A stretch of DNA of 64,000 nucleotides from Streptomyces sp. Tue6028 (GTDB taxonomy: Bacteria > Actinomycetota > Actinomycetes > Streptomycetales > Streptomycetaceae), in contig NZ_MLCE01000027.1 of the NCBI RefSeq assembly GCF_002300165.1, positions 104,664 to 168,663 on the forward strand, written 5' to 3'. The notes under the pieces were generated by a model that saw only the letters and a program-made list of their open reading frames with translations, was not told the origin of the DNA and searched no databases. Position 1 is the stretch's first letter. Each line of letters opens with the position of its first letter. The position numbers and the translations under genes are program-made. This document shows, piece after piece, positions 25,089-33,468 of this stretch.

Positions 25089-25925
25089 TCACTTGAACGC
25101 CGCGGCGTTCCGTCCCGCCCAGTGCGTGAAGGCGTGCCCGGGCCGTCCGAGGAGCCGCTCGACGTCCGGGCTCACCCGCTGTTCCTCGGCCACCGGCGTG
25201 CCCAGGATGTCCAGGGTGGTGTCCGCCACCGGTTCGGGCATGAACCGCAGCATCTGCGCCCTGGCCTCCTCGCGGGTCTGCTCGACGAACCGCACCGGCT
25301 CGCCGACGGCGTCCGCGATTGCCGCGACCTGCTGCCGGGGCGAGACCGGCGCAGGGCCCGTCAGCTCGTAGGTCATGCCCGCGTGGCCGGGTTCCCGCAG
25401 GGCGAGAGCGGCGACCTCGGCGATGTCGAGCGGGTCGACGGTCGGCAGCGCGACGTCGCCGAAGGGCGCCCCGGCCGTCCGCGCCGCGCGGACCGTGCCG
25501 GCCCACACCAGCGTGTTGGAGTGGAAGCCGGCCGGCCGGAGCAGGGTCCACTCCAGCCCCGAGCGCTTGACCGCCTCCTCCTGCCCGGGCGGGTGACGCC
25601 GCGTGCCGACCCCTTGCGAGGAGAGGAGAACGACGCGCCGTACGCCGGTGTCCCGAGCGGTGCCGAGGACGCCGGACAGGTCTCCGCCCGACGCCAGGAA
25701 TTCACCGGTGACCAGCAAGAACAGTGCCTCGGCTCCGTCCAACGCCGGTCGCAGGCTCACAGGGTCGGCCAGGTCCGCCCGGACGTGCCGCACCCCCGCC
25801 GGCAGGTCCGCCGCGCCCGTCGCCGAGGTGCCGCGCGACACCGCCGTCACCCTCTCGCCCGCCGCGTCCAGCGCCCGCACGAGCGGCCCGCCGACGTTGC
25901 CCGTGGCTCCCGTCACCACCATCAC
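25089..25925 (-). CDS. NmrA-like NAD(P)-binding reductase
   Basis: The 278-residue atypical short-chain dehydrogenase has the nucleotide-binding motif VVTGATGNVGGPLVRALDAA at its N terminus, LLSSQGVGTRRH in the region of the catalytic loop, and EWTLLRPAGFHSNTL, typical of the NmrA/NAD(P)H-azoreductase-like group. Translation can begin at GTG 25925 or the adjacent ATG 25922, both behind AAGGAG. It diverges from an HxlR regulator across a short region with a TAGGTACCTA palindrome. HxlR regulators often control such redox enzymes in response to electrophiles, so a quinone or electrophile-response role is a reasonable inference. Confidence 0.85.
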   Translation of the reverse strand: MMVVTGATGNVGGPLVRALDAAGERVTAVSRGTSATGAADLPAGVRHVRADLADPVSLRPALDGAEALFLLVTGEFLASGGDLSGVLGTARDTGVRRVVLLSSQGVGTRRHPPGQEEAVKRSGLEWTLLRPAGFHSNTLVWAGTVRAARTAGAPFGDVALPTVDPLDIAEVAALALREPGHAGMTYELTGPAPVSPRQQVAAIADAVGEPVRFVEQTREEARAQMLRFMPEPVADTTLDILGTPVAEEQRVSPDVERLLGRPGHAFTHWAGRNAAAFK

Positions 25926-26024
25926 GATTGCTCTCCTTTGCCGTGCCGGCGGGCCTTCCGGTCGCTTTCGACCGGTTCCTGCCGTTTCCCTCGGACAAAA
26001 AGAAAGCTACCGTCCTTGGCATAG

Positions 26025-26034
26025 TAGGTACCTA
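26025..26034. promoter_or_regulatory. Candidate HxlR operator
   Basis: TAGGTACCTA is a perfect 10-bp palindrome lying 29 bp before the HxlR start codon and about 100 bp from the reductase start. A-T-rich flanks (ggcatag on one side, gaggaaag on the other) stand out from the surrounding DNA. The position suits an autoregulating HxlR protein. Confidence 0.45.
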
Positions 26035-26063
26035 GAGGAAAGTAATGGAGAGAGGGGCTCATC

Positions 26064-26447
26064 GTGACCGACGCCACATCCCGGTCGGCCGCCGTCGACG
26101 TCGACCCCGAGGCGGCCTGCCCGATCGCCCCCGTCGTCGACATCGTCTTCAGCCGCTGGACCACGCCCATCCTGTGGGCGCTGCACGAGTACGGGCGGCA
26201 GCGCTTCGTGGAACTGGAGCGCCGCATCACCCGGATCACGCCCAAGGTGCTGACCCAGCGGCTGCGCCAGCTGGAGCGCGACGGGCTGGTCGTGCGCACC
26301 TACCACCCCGAGGTCCCGCCGCGGGTGGAGTACGAGATCAGCGAGCTGGGCCGCAGTCTGGCCCCCCTGTTCGCGACGCTCGCGGAGTGGGCCGCGGTCA
26401 ACCTGGACAAGGTCGAGGAGGCCCGGGTCGCCTACGACGCCGGCTGA
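26064..26447 (+). CDS. HxlR-family winged-helix regulator
   Basis: The 127-residue protein has the HxlR features: a cysteine near the N terminus (EAACPIAPVVDIVFSRWTTP), ILWALHEYGRQRFVELERRI, the recognition region TPKVLTQRLRQLERDGLVVR, and the wing TYHPEVPPRVEYEISELG. The single Cys in the N-terminal helix is where thiol- or electrophile-sensing HxlR members such as YodB react. The GTG start has GAGAGGGG upstream. It diverges from the NmrA-like reductase gene, its probable target. Confidence 0.9.
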   Translation: MTDATSRSAAVDVDPEAACPIAPVVDIVFSRWTTPILWALHEYGRQRFVELERRITRITPKVLTQRLRQLERDGLVVRTYHPEVPPRVEYEISELGRSLAPLFATLAEWAAVNLDKVEEARVAYDAG

Positions 26448-26458
26448 GCCACCGACGC

Positions 26459-26950
26459 TCAGGCGTCGGGCAGTCGGAGCCACTCGCTCCAGGAGAGGTC
26501 ACGTCCGATGAACCGGGGCCGCTCGAAGGGCCAGTCCTCGGCGATCCAGCGCGGCACGAGCGCGTCCAGATCGCGCTCCAGCGCGCTGCCGACGCGGGCG
26601 TCCACGACCCACCAGGAGATCTCGGCGTCGGCGCCTGCCTTCTCCGGCGGATCGATGTAGACACATCCGTACTCGGACGTGCCCGCGTCGTCGAACAGCA
26701 CGTAGTTGAAGGACTGGTGGGCGGTGATCTCCGCCTCGTGCCGCTGGAGGTCCTGGAGGTTCGCCTCGTACGTCATGGTCTCGGCGGGCCATCCCCAGGC
26801 CTGGCCGAAGATGGACCAGAGCCGTTCGCGCGACCCCATGACGGCCGGGTAGTCGATGGCGGCGTCCGCGCCGGTGATCGGGCGCAGGTGATGCCCTCCG
26901 GGCACGTCGACGCGCAGCGGGTGGACGAAATCGACGGGCAACCAGGTCAT
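26459..26950 (-). CDS. GNAT-like N-acetyltransferase
   Basis: The 163-residue protein resembles GNAT-fold acetyltransferases: HHLRPITGADAAIDYPAV at the start, GCVYIDPPEKAGADAEISWWVV as the central beta-strands, and VGSALERDLDALVPRWI where the acetyl-CoA loop and helix are expected. The usual Q/RxxGxG/A loop is not clean, so the link is by overall pattern. It converges on the HxlR gene with an 11-bp gap. Substrate unknown. Confidence 0.7.
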   Translation of the reverse strand: MTWLPVDFVHPLRVDVPGGHHLRPITGADAAIDYPAVMGSRERLWSIFGQAWGWPAETMTYEANLQDLQRHEAEITAHQSFNYVLFDDAGTSEYGCVYIDPPEKAGADAEISWWVVDARVGSALERDLDALVPRWIAEDWPFERPRFIGRDLSWSEWLRLPDA

Positions 26951-27092
26951 GCCCGGAGGCTAACGACAGGGCGGAGCACCACGCACCGGGTTATCGGCCG
27001 CGACGCCGAGCCCCGCCGCGACGCCGGACCCTGCGCGGCGGCGCTCGGTGCCGCCGGCGTTCGTGCAGGGGAGGACCGCGGCCCTGGGCGCG

Positions 27093-27401
27093 CTACTTCC
27101 CGGCGCGCTGCCCGTGCCCCGTCACCCGGGCGATCCACGCGATGAAGTCGCCCGGGTCGGTGTTCGAACCGTGTCCCTCGTCCCAGTAGTAGACGTGGTC
27201 GACGTCGTCGCCCAGGCCGTCCAGCGCGGCGGTCGGCCACGGACGACGGCATGTAGCCGCCCACCGAGTTGGCGAGGAGGACGGGCGCGTCGCTCGCGTC
27301 CACGGCGACGCCGTCAAGGCGAGGCCGCCGACGGCCGCGGCTCCGGCCGTCGCGCCGATGCCCATGACGACGGCCCTGCGCTTCACTGCCCTGTGCTTCA
27401 T
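27093..27401 (-). pseudogene. Degenerate secreted tannase-like alpha/beta hydrolase
   Basis: A good ribosome-binding site (GAGGAG) and ATG 27401 open a frame with an export signal (MKHRAVKRRAVVMGIGATAG and on to LALTA). The reading then continues in another frame as VDASDAPVLLANSVGGYMPSS, and after about 25 codons returns to the first frame as LDGLGDDVDHVYYWDEGHGS, NTDPGDFIAWIARVTGHG. These pieces match the start and the end of subtype-B tannase/feruloyl-esterase-like hydrolases (about 500 residues) as I remember them, while the whole middle is missing. I read it as a gene killed by a frameshift plus a large internal deletion. Confidence 0.65.
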
Positions 27402-27557
27402 CGAGGTCACTCCTCTTCGCGGCATGTCCGAACTGCCGTCCTGTCGACGGCGTTGCGAACGTGATCCGGCCGCGAAAAAAATGTCAACAATTCTGTTGAC
27501 TTCATGGCGGACCCTCATCGATTCCCAGTCGGCTCACAGGGAAACCCCCCGGACATG

Positions 27558-27602
27558 CCGGAGCGCCCGTCCTTCTCGGGCGAGAAGGAGCGGGCGCTCC
27601 GG
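27558..27602 (-). terminator. Terminator downstream of the YceI gene
   Basis: A long hairpin: CCGGAGCGCCCG pairs with CGGGCGCTCCGG, and inside it CCTTCTCG pairs with CGAGAAGG around a GG loop, with a small asymmetric bulge between. It lies about 60 bp beyond the YceI stop codon. Confidence 0.65.
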
Positions 27603-27663
27603 ACGTGCCGCGGCGGGTGCGGCGGGCCGGGCGGTGCGGCCCGGTGCGGCGGACGGAAGGCGC

Positions 27664-28281
27664 TCAGCCGGCGTTCCGGATGGCCGAGATGTCGAAGTTC
27701 AGCTTGATCTTGTCGGAGACGAGGACGCCACCGGTCTCCAGCGCCGCGTTCCAGGTGAGACCCCACTCGGAGCGCAGGAGCTCGGACTTGCCCTCGAAGC
27801 CCACGCGCTCGTTGCCGAACGGGTCCTTCGCGGAACCGTTGAACTCCAGGTCGATGGAGATCTCCTTGGTCGTGCCGAGGATCTGCAGGTCGCCGGTGAT
27901 TCGGTAGTCGTCGCCGCCGAGGGCCTCCGCCTTGGTGGACCGGAAGGTCATCGTCGGGAACTCGTCCGTCTTGAAGAAGTCGGAGCTCTTCAGGTGGCCG
28001 TCACGGTCGGCGGAACCGGTCTCGATGCTGTCCATCTTGATGTCGAGGTTCGCCGTGGACTTGGACGGGTCGCTGCCGTCCAGGTGGAGGGAGCCCGTGA
28101 AGTCGAGGAACGAACCCTTCACGTTCGTGACCATCGCGTGGCGCGCGACGAAGCCGATCGACGAGTGCGACGGGTCGATCGTGTAGTCGCCGGTCAGCGC
28201 GGCGAGGTCGGCGCTGACGGCGGCGGACGCCGGGGCGGCCGTGGCGGTGTCGTCGGTGTTCTTGCGGCCGAAGATGCCCAT
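27664..28281 (-). CDS. YceI-family lipocalin-like protein
   Basis: The 205-residue protein has a low-complexity N terminus (MGIFGRKNTDDTATAAPASA) and then the YceI domain: LTGDYTIDPSHSSIGFVARH, AMVTNVKGSFLDFTGSL, SADRDGHLKSSDFFKTDEFP, TMTFRSTKAE and VGFEGKSELLRSEWGLTWNA. YceI proteins form an extended lipocalin barrel that binds polyisoprenoid-type lipids. There is no signal peptide, so it is probably cytoplasmic. ATG 28281 has AAGGAG upstream. Two TTGAA-type palindromes upstream suggest control by a MarR-type repressor, which is not encoded nearby. Confidence 0.9.
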   Translation of the reverse strand: MGIFGRKNTDDTATAAPASAAVSADLAALTGDYTIDPSHSSIGFVARHAMVTNVKGSFLDFTGSLHLDGSDPSKSTANLDIKMDSIETGSADRDGHLKSSDFFKTDEFPTMTFRSTKAEALGGDDYRITGDLQILGTTKEISIDLEFNGSAKDPFGNERVGFEGKSELLRSEWGLTWNAALETGGVLVSDKIKLNFDISAIRNAG

Positions 28282-28337
28282 GACGTGCTCCTTAGGGGGA
28301 CGGGTCGCGGATTCGGTCGGAAGCCGCGGTGCAATCT

Positions 28338-28397
28338 GTTGAATCTTCAACGAGGGGAACAAGAAGCACCGTAGACCTATTCCGTTCAAGTTTCAAC
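28338..28397. promoter_or_regulatory. Two TTGAA/TTCAA elements upstream of the YceI gene
   Basis: GTTGAA-tc-TTCAAC (28338-28351) is a perfect 6-bp inverted repeat, and GTTCAAGTTTCAAC (28384-28397) repeats the TTCAA half-sites in direct orientation. They are A-T-rich islands 57-116 bp upstream of the YceI start codon. TTGAA/TTCAA spacing like this is common in MarR-family operators. Confidence 0.5.
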
Positions 28398-28455
28398 ATC
28401 ATCCGTGGCGTGTCTACGACGTTACGACGTGTCATGCCCTTCCGCCTTCCGGGGG

Positions 28456-28616
28456 AGGGTGATCCGGCCGCCGGGCGAAGGCGCTCCGGCGGGCCCGGCA
28501 GGGGGACTCCGGGAGGCTCGGCGAGGGGACTCCGGGAGGCCCGGGGAGGGTGCTCCGGGAGGTTCGGCGATGGGACTTCGGGAGGCCCGGGGAGGGTGCT
28601 CACGGCCGGTCCGCGG
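28456..28616. repeat. 23-bp tandem repeat array, about 6-7 units
   Basis: The clearest units begin at 28502, 28525, 28548 and 28571 and follow GGGgACTCCGGGAGG then a variable CTCGGCGA or CCCGGGGA ending, each exactly 23 bp. Degenerate units precede (28456, 28479) and follow (28594). Because 23 is not a multiple of 3, the array is not expected to encode a repeated peptide. It lies in the non-coding stretch between the YceI gene and the secreted-protein gene. The remainder of that stretch (28617-28831) is GC-rich with no feature I can support. Confidence 0.75.
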
Positions 28617-28831
28617 CGGGGGCTCCGGCGCCGGAGGCGAGGGCCCGGGGCGGCGTGCTCCGGCAGCCGGAGACGGGGCGATCCGGTGCACTTCGGCCCT
28701 CCCGGGCACACAGGTCCCGACGCCCTCTGGCGAACGCGCGTAGACCTCGGGCACCATCTCCCTGCACCTGTACCTGCACCGCCTGCACAACCGCCCCACA
28801 GGAAGCACGGTCGTCCGCAGGAAGGTTCCCC

Positions 28832-29329
28832 ATGAAGCTCCGCTCCGTCCTGACCGCCCTCGCCCTCGTCGTCGCCCCGGGCGTGGCCGTCATCGGCACC
28901 TCCACCGACGCCTTCGCCGTCACCAAGATCAGTCACGCCACGGCGACGTCGATGTTCCGCTCGTCCGGCATCACCTGGTCCTCGTCGGGTGGCTGCTCCG
29001 ACCGGAACAACCCCACCTGTACGTCCTTCGAGCAGCTCAACCTCGCCACCGCGCAGGGCGCCCAGACCCTCAAGGGAGCCAGCGGCTGCGCGCTCAACAT
29101 CACCGGCGGCACCGAGACCGGCCACGCGAGCGGCACCTACTCGCACTGGAACGGCTACAAGCTCGACTACGGCAAGAACACTTGCGTCACCGCGTACATC
29201 AAGAACAACTTCACCTACATCGGACTGCGCGGCGACGGCGCCCCGCAGTACAAGTCCGGCTCCGGCAACATCTACGCCGACGAGGGCAACCACTGGGACG
29301 TCCTCTACTACAACTGCGGCGGCTGCTAG
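28832..29329 (+). CDS. Secreted M15-like peptidase-fold protein
   Basis: The 165-residue protein has a Sec signal peptide (MKLRSVLTALALVVAPGVAV, cleaved after AFA). The mature part has SSGITWSSSGGCSDRNNPTC, then TSFEQLNLATAQGAQTLK, and GHASGTYSHWNGYKLDYGK with a later GNHWDVLYYNCGGC. The spacing H-x2-G-x3-D and the distal NHWD resemble zinc-binding motifs of D-Ala-D-Ala metallopeptidases (M15), and four or more cysteines could form disulfides. AGGAAGG lies upstream of the ATG. It ends 2 bp before the start of the PL8 lyase, so the two are co-translated. Peptidoglycan or peptide cleavage is an inference. Confidence 0.7.
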   Translation: MKLRSVLTALALVVAPGVAVIGTSTDAFAVTKISHATATSMFRSSGITWSSSGGCSDRNNPTCTSFEQLNLATAQGAQTLKGASGCALNITGGTETGHASGTYSHWNGYKLDYGKNTCVTAYIKNNFTYIGLRGDGAPQYKSGSGNIYADEGNHWDVLYYNCGGC

Positions 29330-29331
29330 GC

Positions 29332-31650
29332 ATGACGGCCAGCCGCCGTACGTTCCTGCTGGCGGCCGCCCTCCTGGCGGCCGCCGCACCACCGGCGGGC
29401 GCCGCCTCGGCGGACGACGAGTACGCGCTGCTCCGCCGGCGCTGGCTGGGCATCGCGCTCGGCACCGGCTACGACCCCACGGCCGAGCCCTACGCCTCCC
29501 GGCTGCGCCGCACCGGCGAACTCGCCCGCGGTTTCGCGGAGTCCATGGCCCCGACGGCCGTGTCCCTCTGGCCGGACCACCCCTTCGACCCGCCCGCCGG
29601 CATCACCGCGAGCTACTCCAGGCTGTGGACGATGACGCAGGCGTACCTCCAGGAGGGCACCGGGTCGGCCGGCGACGAGAACCTCCTCGCGGACGTGATC
29701 CGCGGCCTCGACCACCTCTTTGCGGCGGTCTACAACCCGTCCACCACCCGGTACGGCAATTGGTGGGAGTGGCAGATCGGCAGCCCCCGGCTGCTCATGG
29801 ACATCGTCGCCGCGCTCGACGAGGACCTCACCGACGCACACCGGGCGGCCGCCTGCGCGGCCGTGGACCACTTCGTCCCGGACGAGATGCTCCGCGACTA
29901 CTCCGGCACCTCCACCGGCGCCAACCGCGTCGACCTGTGCCGGTCCGTGGCGCTGCGCGGCGTCCTCGGCCGGGCCCCCGACAAGATCGCACTGGCCCGG
30001 GACGCGCTCTCACCCGTCTTCCCGTACGTGACGTCCGGGGACGGGCTGTACGAGGACGGCTCCTTCGTGCAGCACGTCCAGGTCGCGTACTCGGGAACGT
30101 ACGGCCAGGTCCTGCTCGACGGACTCGGCCGGCTCTTCGCGCTGCTCGCCGGATCGACGTGGGAGGTGACGGACCCCGACCGGCAGATCGTCCTGGACTC
30201 CGTCGAGTACGCCTTCGCGCCCCTCATCCACGACGGACTGGTGATGGACACCGTCAACGGGCGGGCCATCAGCCGGGGTTATCTGAAGAGCGACGACCAG
30301 CACGTCCTGCGCAGCGACCACTTCCACGGGCAGGCGCTGATCGCCGCGATCGCGCTGCTCGCCCAGGGCGCGAGCCCCGCCGAGCGGCAGCGCTGGCACG
30401 GCCTGATCAAGGGGTGGATCGCCCGGGACACGGTGAGCCCGATCCTCACGGCACCCCAGTTCGAGGTCGCCGACCTCGCGCGGCTGCACGCCGTCGCCGG
30501 CTCCGCCGCCCCGCCCGCCCCCGAACCCGTCGGCCCCCGCCTGTTCCCCGCGATGGACCGTGCCGTGCACCGCGGCCCCGGCTTCACCGCAGCGGTCTCG
30601 ATGGCCTCCGAACGGATCGCGCACTACGAGTGCGGGAACGGCGAGAACCCGCGAGGCTGGCACACCGGCGCCGGCATGACGCTGTGGTGGGCCGAAGGGC
30701 ACGCGGACCAGTACACGGACTGGTTCTGGCCCACGGTCGACTGGTACCGGCTGCCCGGAACGACCGTGTCCACCAAGCGGCTCGCCGACCGCGAGGGCGG
30801 CGAGTGGGGTGCGCCCCGACCCGCGGTGCGCTGGGTGGGCGGCGCGACGGACGGAACCTGCGCGGCCGTCGGACAGCATCTGAAGGGACTCGGCTCCACC
30901 CTCGAAGCCCGCAAGTCGTGGTTCTGCGCCGTCGACTGCCTCATCTGCCTCGGCGCCGGCATCACGGCCGCCGACGGGGTGCCCGTGGAGACGGTGGTGG
31001 ACAACCGCAGCCTGGGGGAGGGCGGCACCGAGACGCTCACCGTCCGGCGCGGCTGGGCCCACCTCGAAGGCCACGGCGGATGGGTCTTCCCCGGCCCGGC
31101 CGGCACGTCGGTCCTGCGCACCCTGCGCGAGGACCGCACCGGCGCCTGGTCGGACATCAACACCACCAGCACCACCGAGCGGCGCACCCGGCGCTGGCAG
31201 ACGCTCTGGCTGGACCACGGCACGGACCCGGTGGGAGCCGGTTACGCCTACGTCCTGATGCCGGGGGCCTCGCGCGCCGCCGTCGCGGCCCGGGCCGCCG
31301 ATCGCGACTGGCTGCGCGTCCTCGCCAACGACGCCCGCCGGCAGGCCGTCCACGTGCCCTCCCTGGGGCTCACGGCGGCGAACTTCTGGCAGGCGGGCAG
31401 CGCGGGCCCGCTGAGCGCCACGGCAGGCGCCTGCGTCCTGGTACGCCGCCATGGCCACACCGCTACGCTCTCCGTCAGCGAACCGCCCCGTACGGGCGAG
31501 CCGCTGGAGGTCGTCTGGGACCGCCCGGTGCGCAGGGTCCTCAGGGCCGATCCGTCGGTCGAGGTGCTCGCCACAGGCCGCCGACTGAGGGTCCGTGTCA
31601 CTCCGTCGATGGCATGCGCCACACATGAATGTGAGGTGGCTCTCAGCTGA
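29332..31650 (+). CDS. Secreted polysaccharide lyase family 8 (hyaluronate/chondroitin/xanthan lyase type)
   Basis: The 772-residue protein has a Tat-like signal (TASRRTFLLAAALLAAAAPP). The alpha/alpha-toroid catalytic domain includes the aromatic patch NWWEWQIGSPR, the catalytic Asn region GTSTGANRVDLC, then DGSFVQHVQVAYSGTYGQVL, which holds the catalytic His and Tyr, and GRAISRGY with the Arg. Beta-sandwich domains follow (ENPRGWHTGAGMTLWWAEGH; WKTLWL-like RRWQTLWLDHG). PL8 enzymes cleave uronic-acid-containing polysaccharides by beta-elimination. It is coupled to the M15-like gene 2 bp upstream, and its own ribosome-binding site is weak. Confidence 0.9.
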   Translation: MTASRRTFLLAAALLAAAAPPAGAASADDEYALLRRRWLGIALGTGYDPTAEPYASRLRRTGELARGFAESMAPTAVSLWPDHPFDPPAGITASYSRLWTMTQAYLQEGTGSAGDENLLADVIRGLDHLFAAVYNPSTTRYGNWWEWQIGSPRLLMDIVAALDEDLTDAHRAAACAAVDHFVPDEMLRDYSGTSTGANRVDLCRSVALRGVLGRAPDKIALARDALSPVFPYVTSGDGLYEDGSFVQHVQVAYSGTYGQVLLDGLGRLFALLAGSTWEVTDPDRQIVLDSVEYAFAPLIHDGLVMDTVNGRAISRGYLKSDDQHVLRSDHFHGQALIAAIALLAQGASPAERQRWHGLIKGWIARDTVSPILTAPQFEVADLARLHAVAGSAAPPAPEPVGPRLFPAMDRAVHRGPGFTAAVSMASERIAHYECGNGENPRGWHTGAGMTLWWAEGHADQYTDWFWPTVDWYRLPGTTVSTKRLADREGGEWGAPRPAVRWVGGATDGTCAAVGQHLKGLGSTLEARKSWFCAVDCLICLGAGITAADGVPVETVVDNRSLGEGGTETLTVRRGWAHLEGHGGWVFPGPAGTSVLRTLREDRTGAWSDINTTSTTERRTRRWQTLWLDHGTDPVGAGYAYVLMPGASRAAVAARAADRDWLRVLANDARRQAVHVPSLGLTAANFWQAGSAGPLSATAGACVLVRRHGHTATLSVSEPPRTGEPLEVVWDRPVRRVLRADPSVEVLATGRRLRVRVTPSMACATHECEVALS

Positions 31651-31804
31651 CGGCTTTGTGTGACCTCTACAAGCCGGAGGCCCTCTGAGCAGTCAGATCG
31701 CCTGCATGGGGTCGCGGTTCTGTTCAGGGCTACCAGTAAAACGGGCCGGAGACTGTACGGAGTCGACGGCTCGCTTTCCTTGCCGGGCTTCGTAAGGTCA
31801 CTAC

Positions 31805-33412
31805 ATGACCGTTTTGGACGAGGCCGGCCCGACAGACTCCACGAGCGCCACAGGCGAACCCACGGACGCGCGCGGGCGCGTGGCCGAACTGCACGCGATC
31901 CGTGCGGAGGCGCTGCGGGGTCCCAGCGAGAAGGCGACCGAGGCGCAGCACGCCAAGGGCAAGCTGACCGCCCGGGAGCGCATCGAGCTGCTGCTGGACG
32001 CGGGCTCGTTCCAGGAGGTCGAGCAGCTGCGCCGGCACCGGGCGACCGGCTTCGGTCTGGAGGCCAAGAAGCCGTACACCGACGGTGTCATCACCGGCTG
32101 GGGCACGGTGGAGGGCCGCACGGTCTTCGTGTACGCCCATGACTTCCGCATCTTCGGCGGCGCGCTGGGCGAGGCCCACGCCACGAAGATCCACAAGATC
32201 ATGGACATGGCCATCGCGGCCGGCGCGCCGCTGGTCTCCCTGAACGACGGCGCGGGCGCCCGGATCCAGGAGGGCGTCTCCGCCCTCGCCGGCTACGGCG
32301 GCATCTTCCAGCGCAACACCAAGGCCTCGGGCGTCATCCCGCAGATCTCGGTCATGCTCGGCCCGTGCGCGGGCGGCGCGGCGTACAGCCCCGCCCTCAC
32401 GGACTTCGTGTTCATGGTCCGCGAGACGTCGCAGATGTTCATCACGGGCCCGGACGTGGTCAAGGCGGTGACGGGCGAGGAGATCACCCAGAACGGCCTG
32501 GGCGGCGCCGACGTGCACGCCGAGACGAGCGGTGTCTGCCACTTCGCCTACGACGACGAGGAGACGTGCATCGCCGAGGTGCGCTACCTCCTCTCGCTCC
32601 TCCCGCAGAACAACCGGGAGAACCCGCCGCGGGTGTCCTGTGAGGACCCGGCGGATCGCCGCTCGGACGTCCTGCTCGACCTGGTCCCCGCCGACGGCAA
32701 CCGCCCGTACGACATGGCGAAGGTCATCGAGGAGCTCGTCGACGACGGCGACTACCTGGAGGTCCACGAGCGCTGGGCCCGCAACATCATCTGCGCGCTG
32801 GCCCGCCTCGACGGCCAGGTCGTCGGCATCATCGCCAACCAGCCGCAGACCCTCGCCGGCGTCCTGGACATCGAGGCATCCGAAAAAGCTGCGCGCTTTG
32901 TCCAAATGTGTGACGCTTTCAATATTCCGATCGTCACGCTGCTGGACGTACCGGGGTTCCTCCCCGGTGTCGACCAGGAGCACGGCGGGATCATCCGGCA
33001 CGGCGCGAAGCTGCTGTACGCGTACTGCAACGCGACGGTCCCGCGGATCTCGCTGATCCTGCGCAAGGCGTACGGAGGTGCCTACATCGTCATGGACAGC
33101 CAGTCCATCGGGGCCGACCTCACCTTCGCCTGGCCGACGAACGAGATCGCCGTGATGGGTGCGGAAGGTGCGGCGAACGTCATCTTCCGCCGTCAGATCG
33201 CCGACGCCGCCGACCCCGAGGCCATGCGCGTCCGCATGGTCAAGGAGTACAAGGCCGAGCTGATGCACCCGTACTACGCGGCGGAGCGGGGCCTGGTCGA
33301 CGATGTCATCGACCCGGCGGAGACCCGCGAGGTGCTGATCAAGTCGCTCGCGATGCTGCAGACCAAGCACGCGGACCTGCCGTCGCGCAAGCACGGCAAC
33401 CCCCCGCAGTAA
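31805..33412 (+). CDS. accB: Acyl-CoA carboxylase beta (carboxyltransferase) subunit
   Basis: The 535-residue crotonase-fold carboxyltransferase moves CO2 from biotin on the alpha subunit to acetyl-CoA or propionyl-CoA. It shows GKLTARERIELLLDAGSFQE, VFVYAHDFRIFGGALGEAHA, GGIFQRNTKASGVIPQISV, GPCAGGAAYSPALTDF and LRKAYGGAYIVMDSQSIGAD. At the specificity position the residue is I428 (GGAYIVMDS), as in AccB; propionyl-specific PccB has Asp there. It therefore should accept acetyl-CoA and feed malonyl-CoA to lipid and polyketide synthesis. AAGGTC lies before the ATG. The epsilon subunit gene follows. Confidence 0.93.
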   Translation: MTVLDEAGPTDSTSATGEPTDARGRVAELHAIRAEALRGPSEKATEAQHAKGKLTARERIELLLDAGSFQEVEQLRRHRATGFGLEAKKPYTDGVITGWGTVEGRTVFVYAHDFRIFGGALGEAHATKIHKIMDMAIAAGAPLVSLNDGAGARIQEGVSALAGYGGIFQRNTKASGVIPQISVMLGPCAGGAAYSPALTDFVFMVRETSQMFITGPDVVKAVTGEEITQNGLGGADVHAETSGVCHFAYDDEETCIAEVRYLLSLLPQNNRENPPRVSCEDPADRRSDVLLDLVPADGNRPYDMAKVIEELVDDGDYLEVHERWARNIICALARLDGQVVGIIANQPQTLAGVLDIEASEKAARFVQMCDAFNIPIVTLLDVPGFLPGVDQEHGGIIRHGAKLLYAYCNATVPRISLILRKAYGGAYIVMDSQSIGADLTFAWPTNEIAVMGAEGAANVIFRRQIADAADPEAMRVRMVKEYKAELMHPYYAAERGLVDDVIDPAETREVLIKSLAMLQTKHADLPSRKHGNPPQ

Positions 33413-33468
33413 CCCAGCGGATCCTCCGCGGTACCCCCGCGGAAACCTCTCTCACGGAGACTGAACCT

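Noticed and set aside
28456..28616. CRISPR array or coding repeat upstream of the M15-like gene
   Set aside because: Units are directly adjacent 23-bp copies with no spacers, and the unit length breaks every reading frame.
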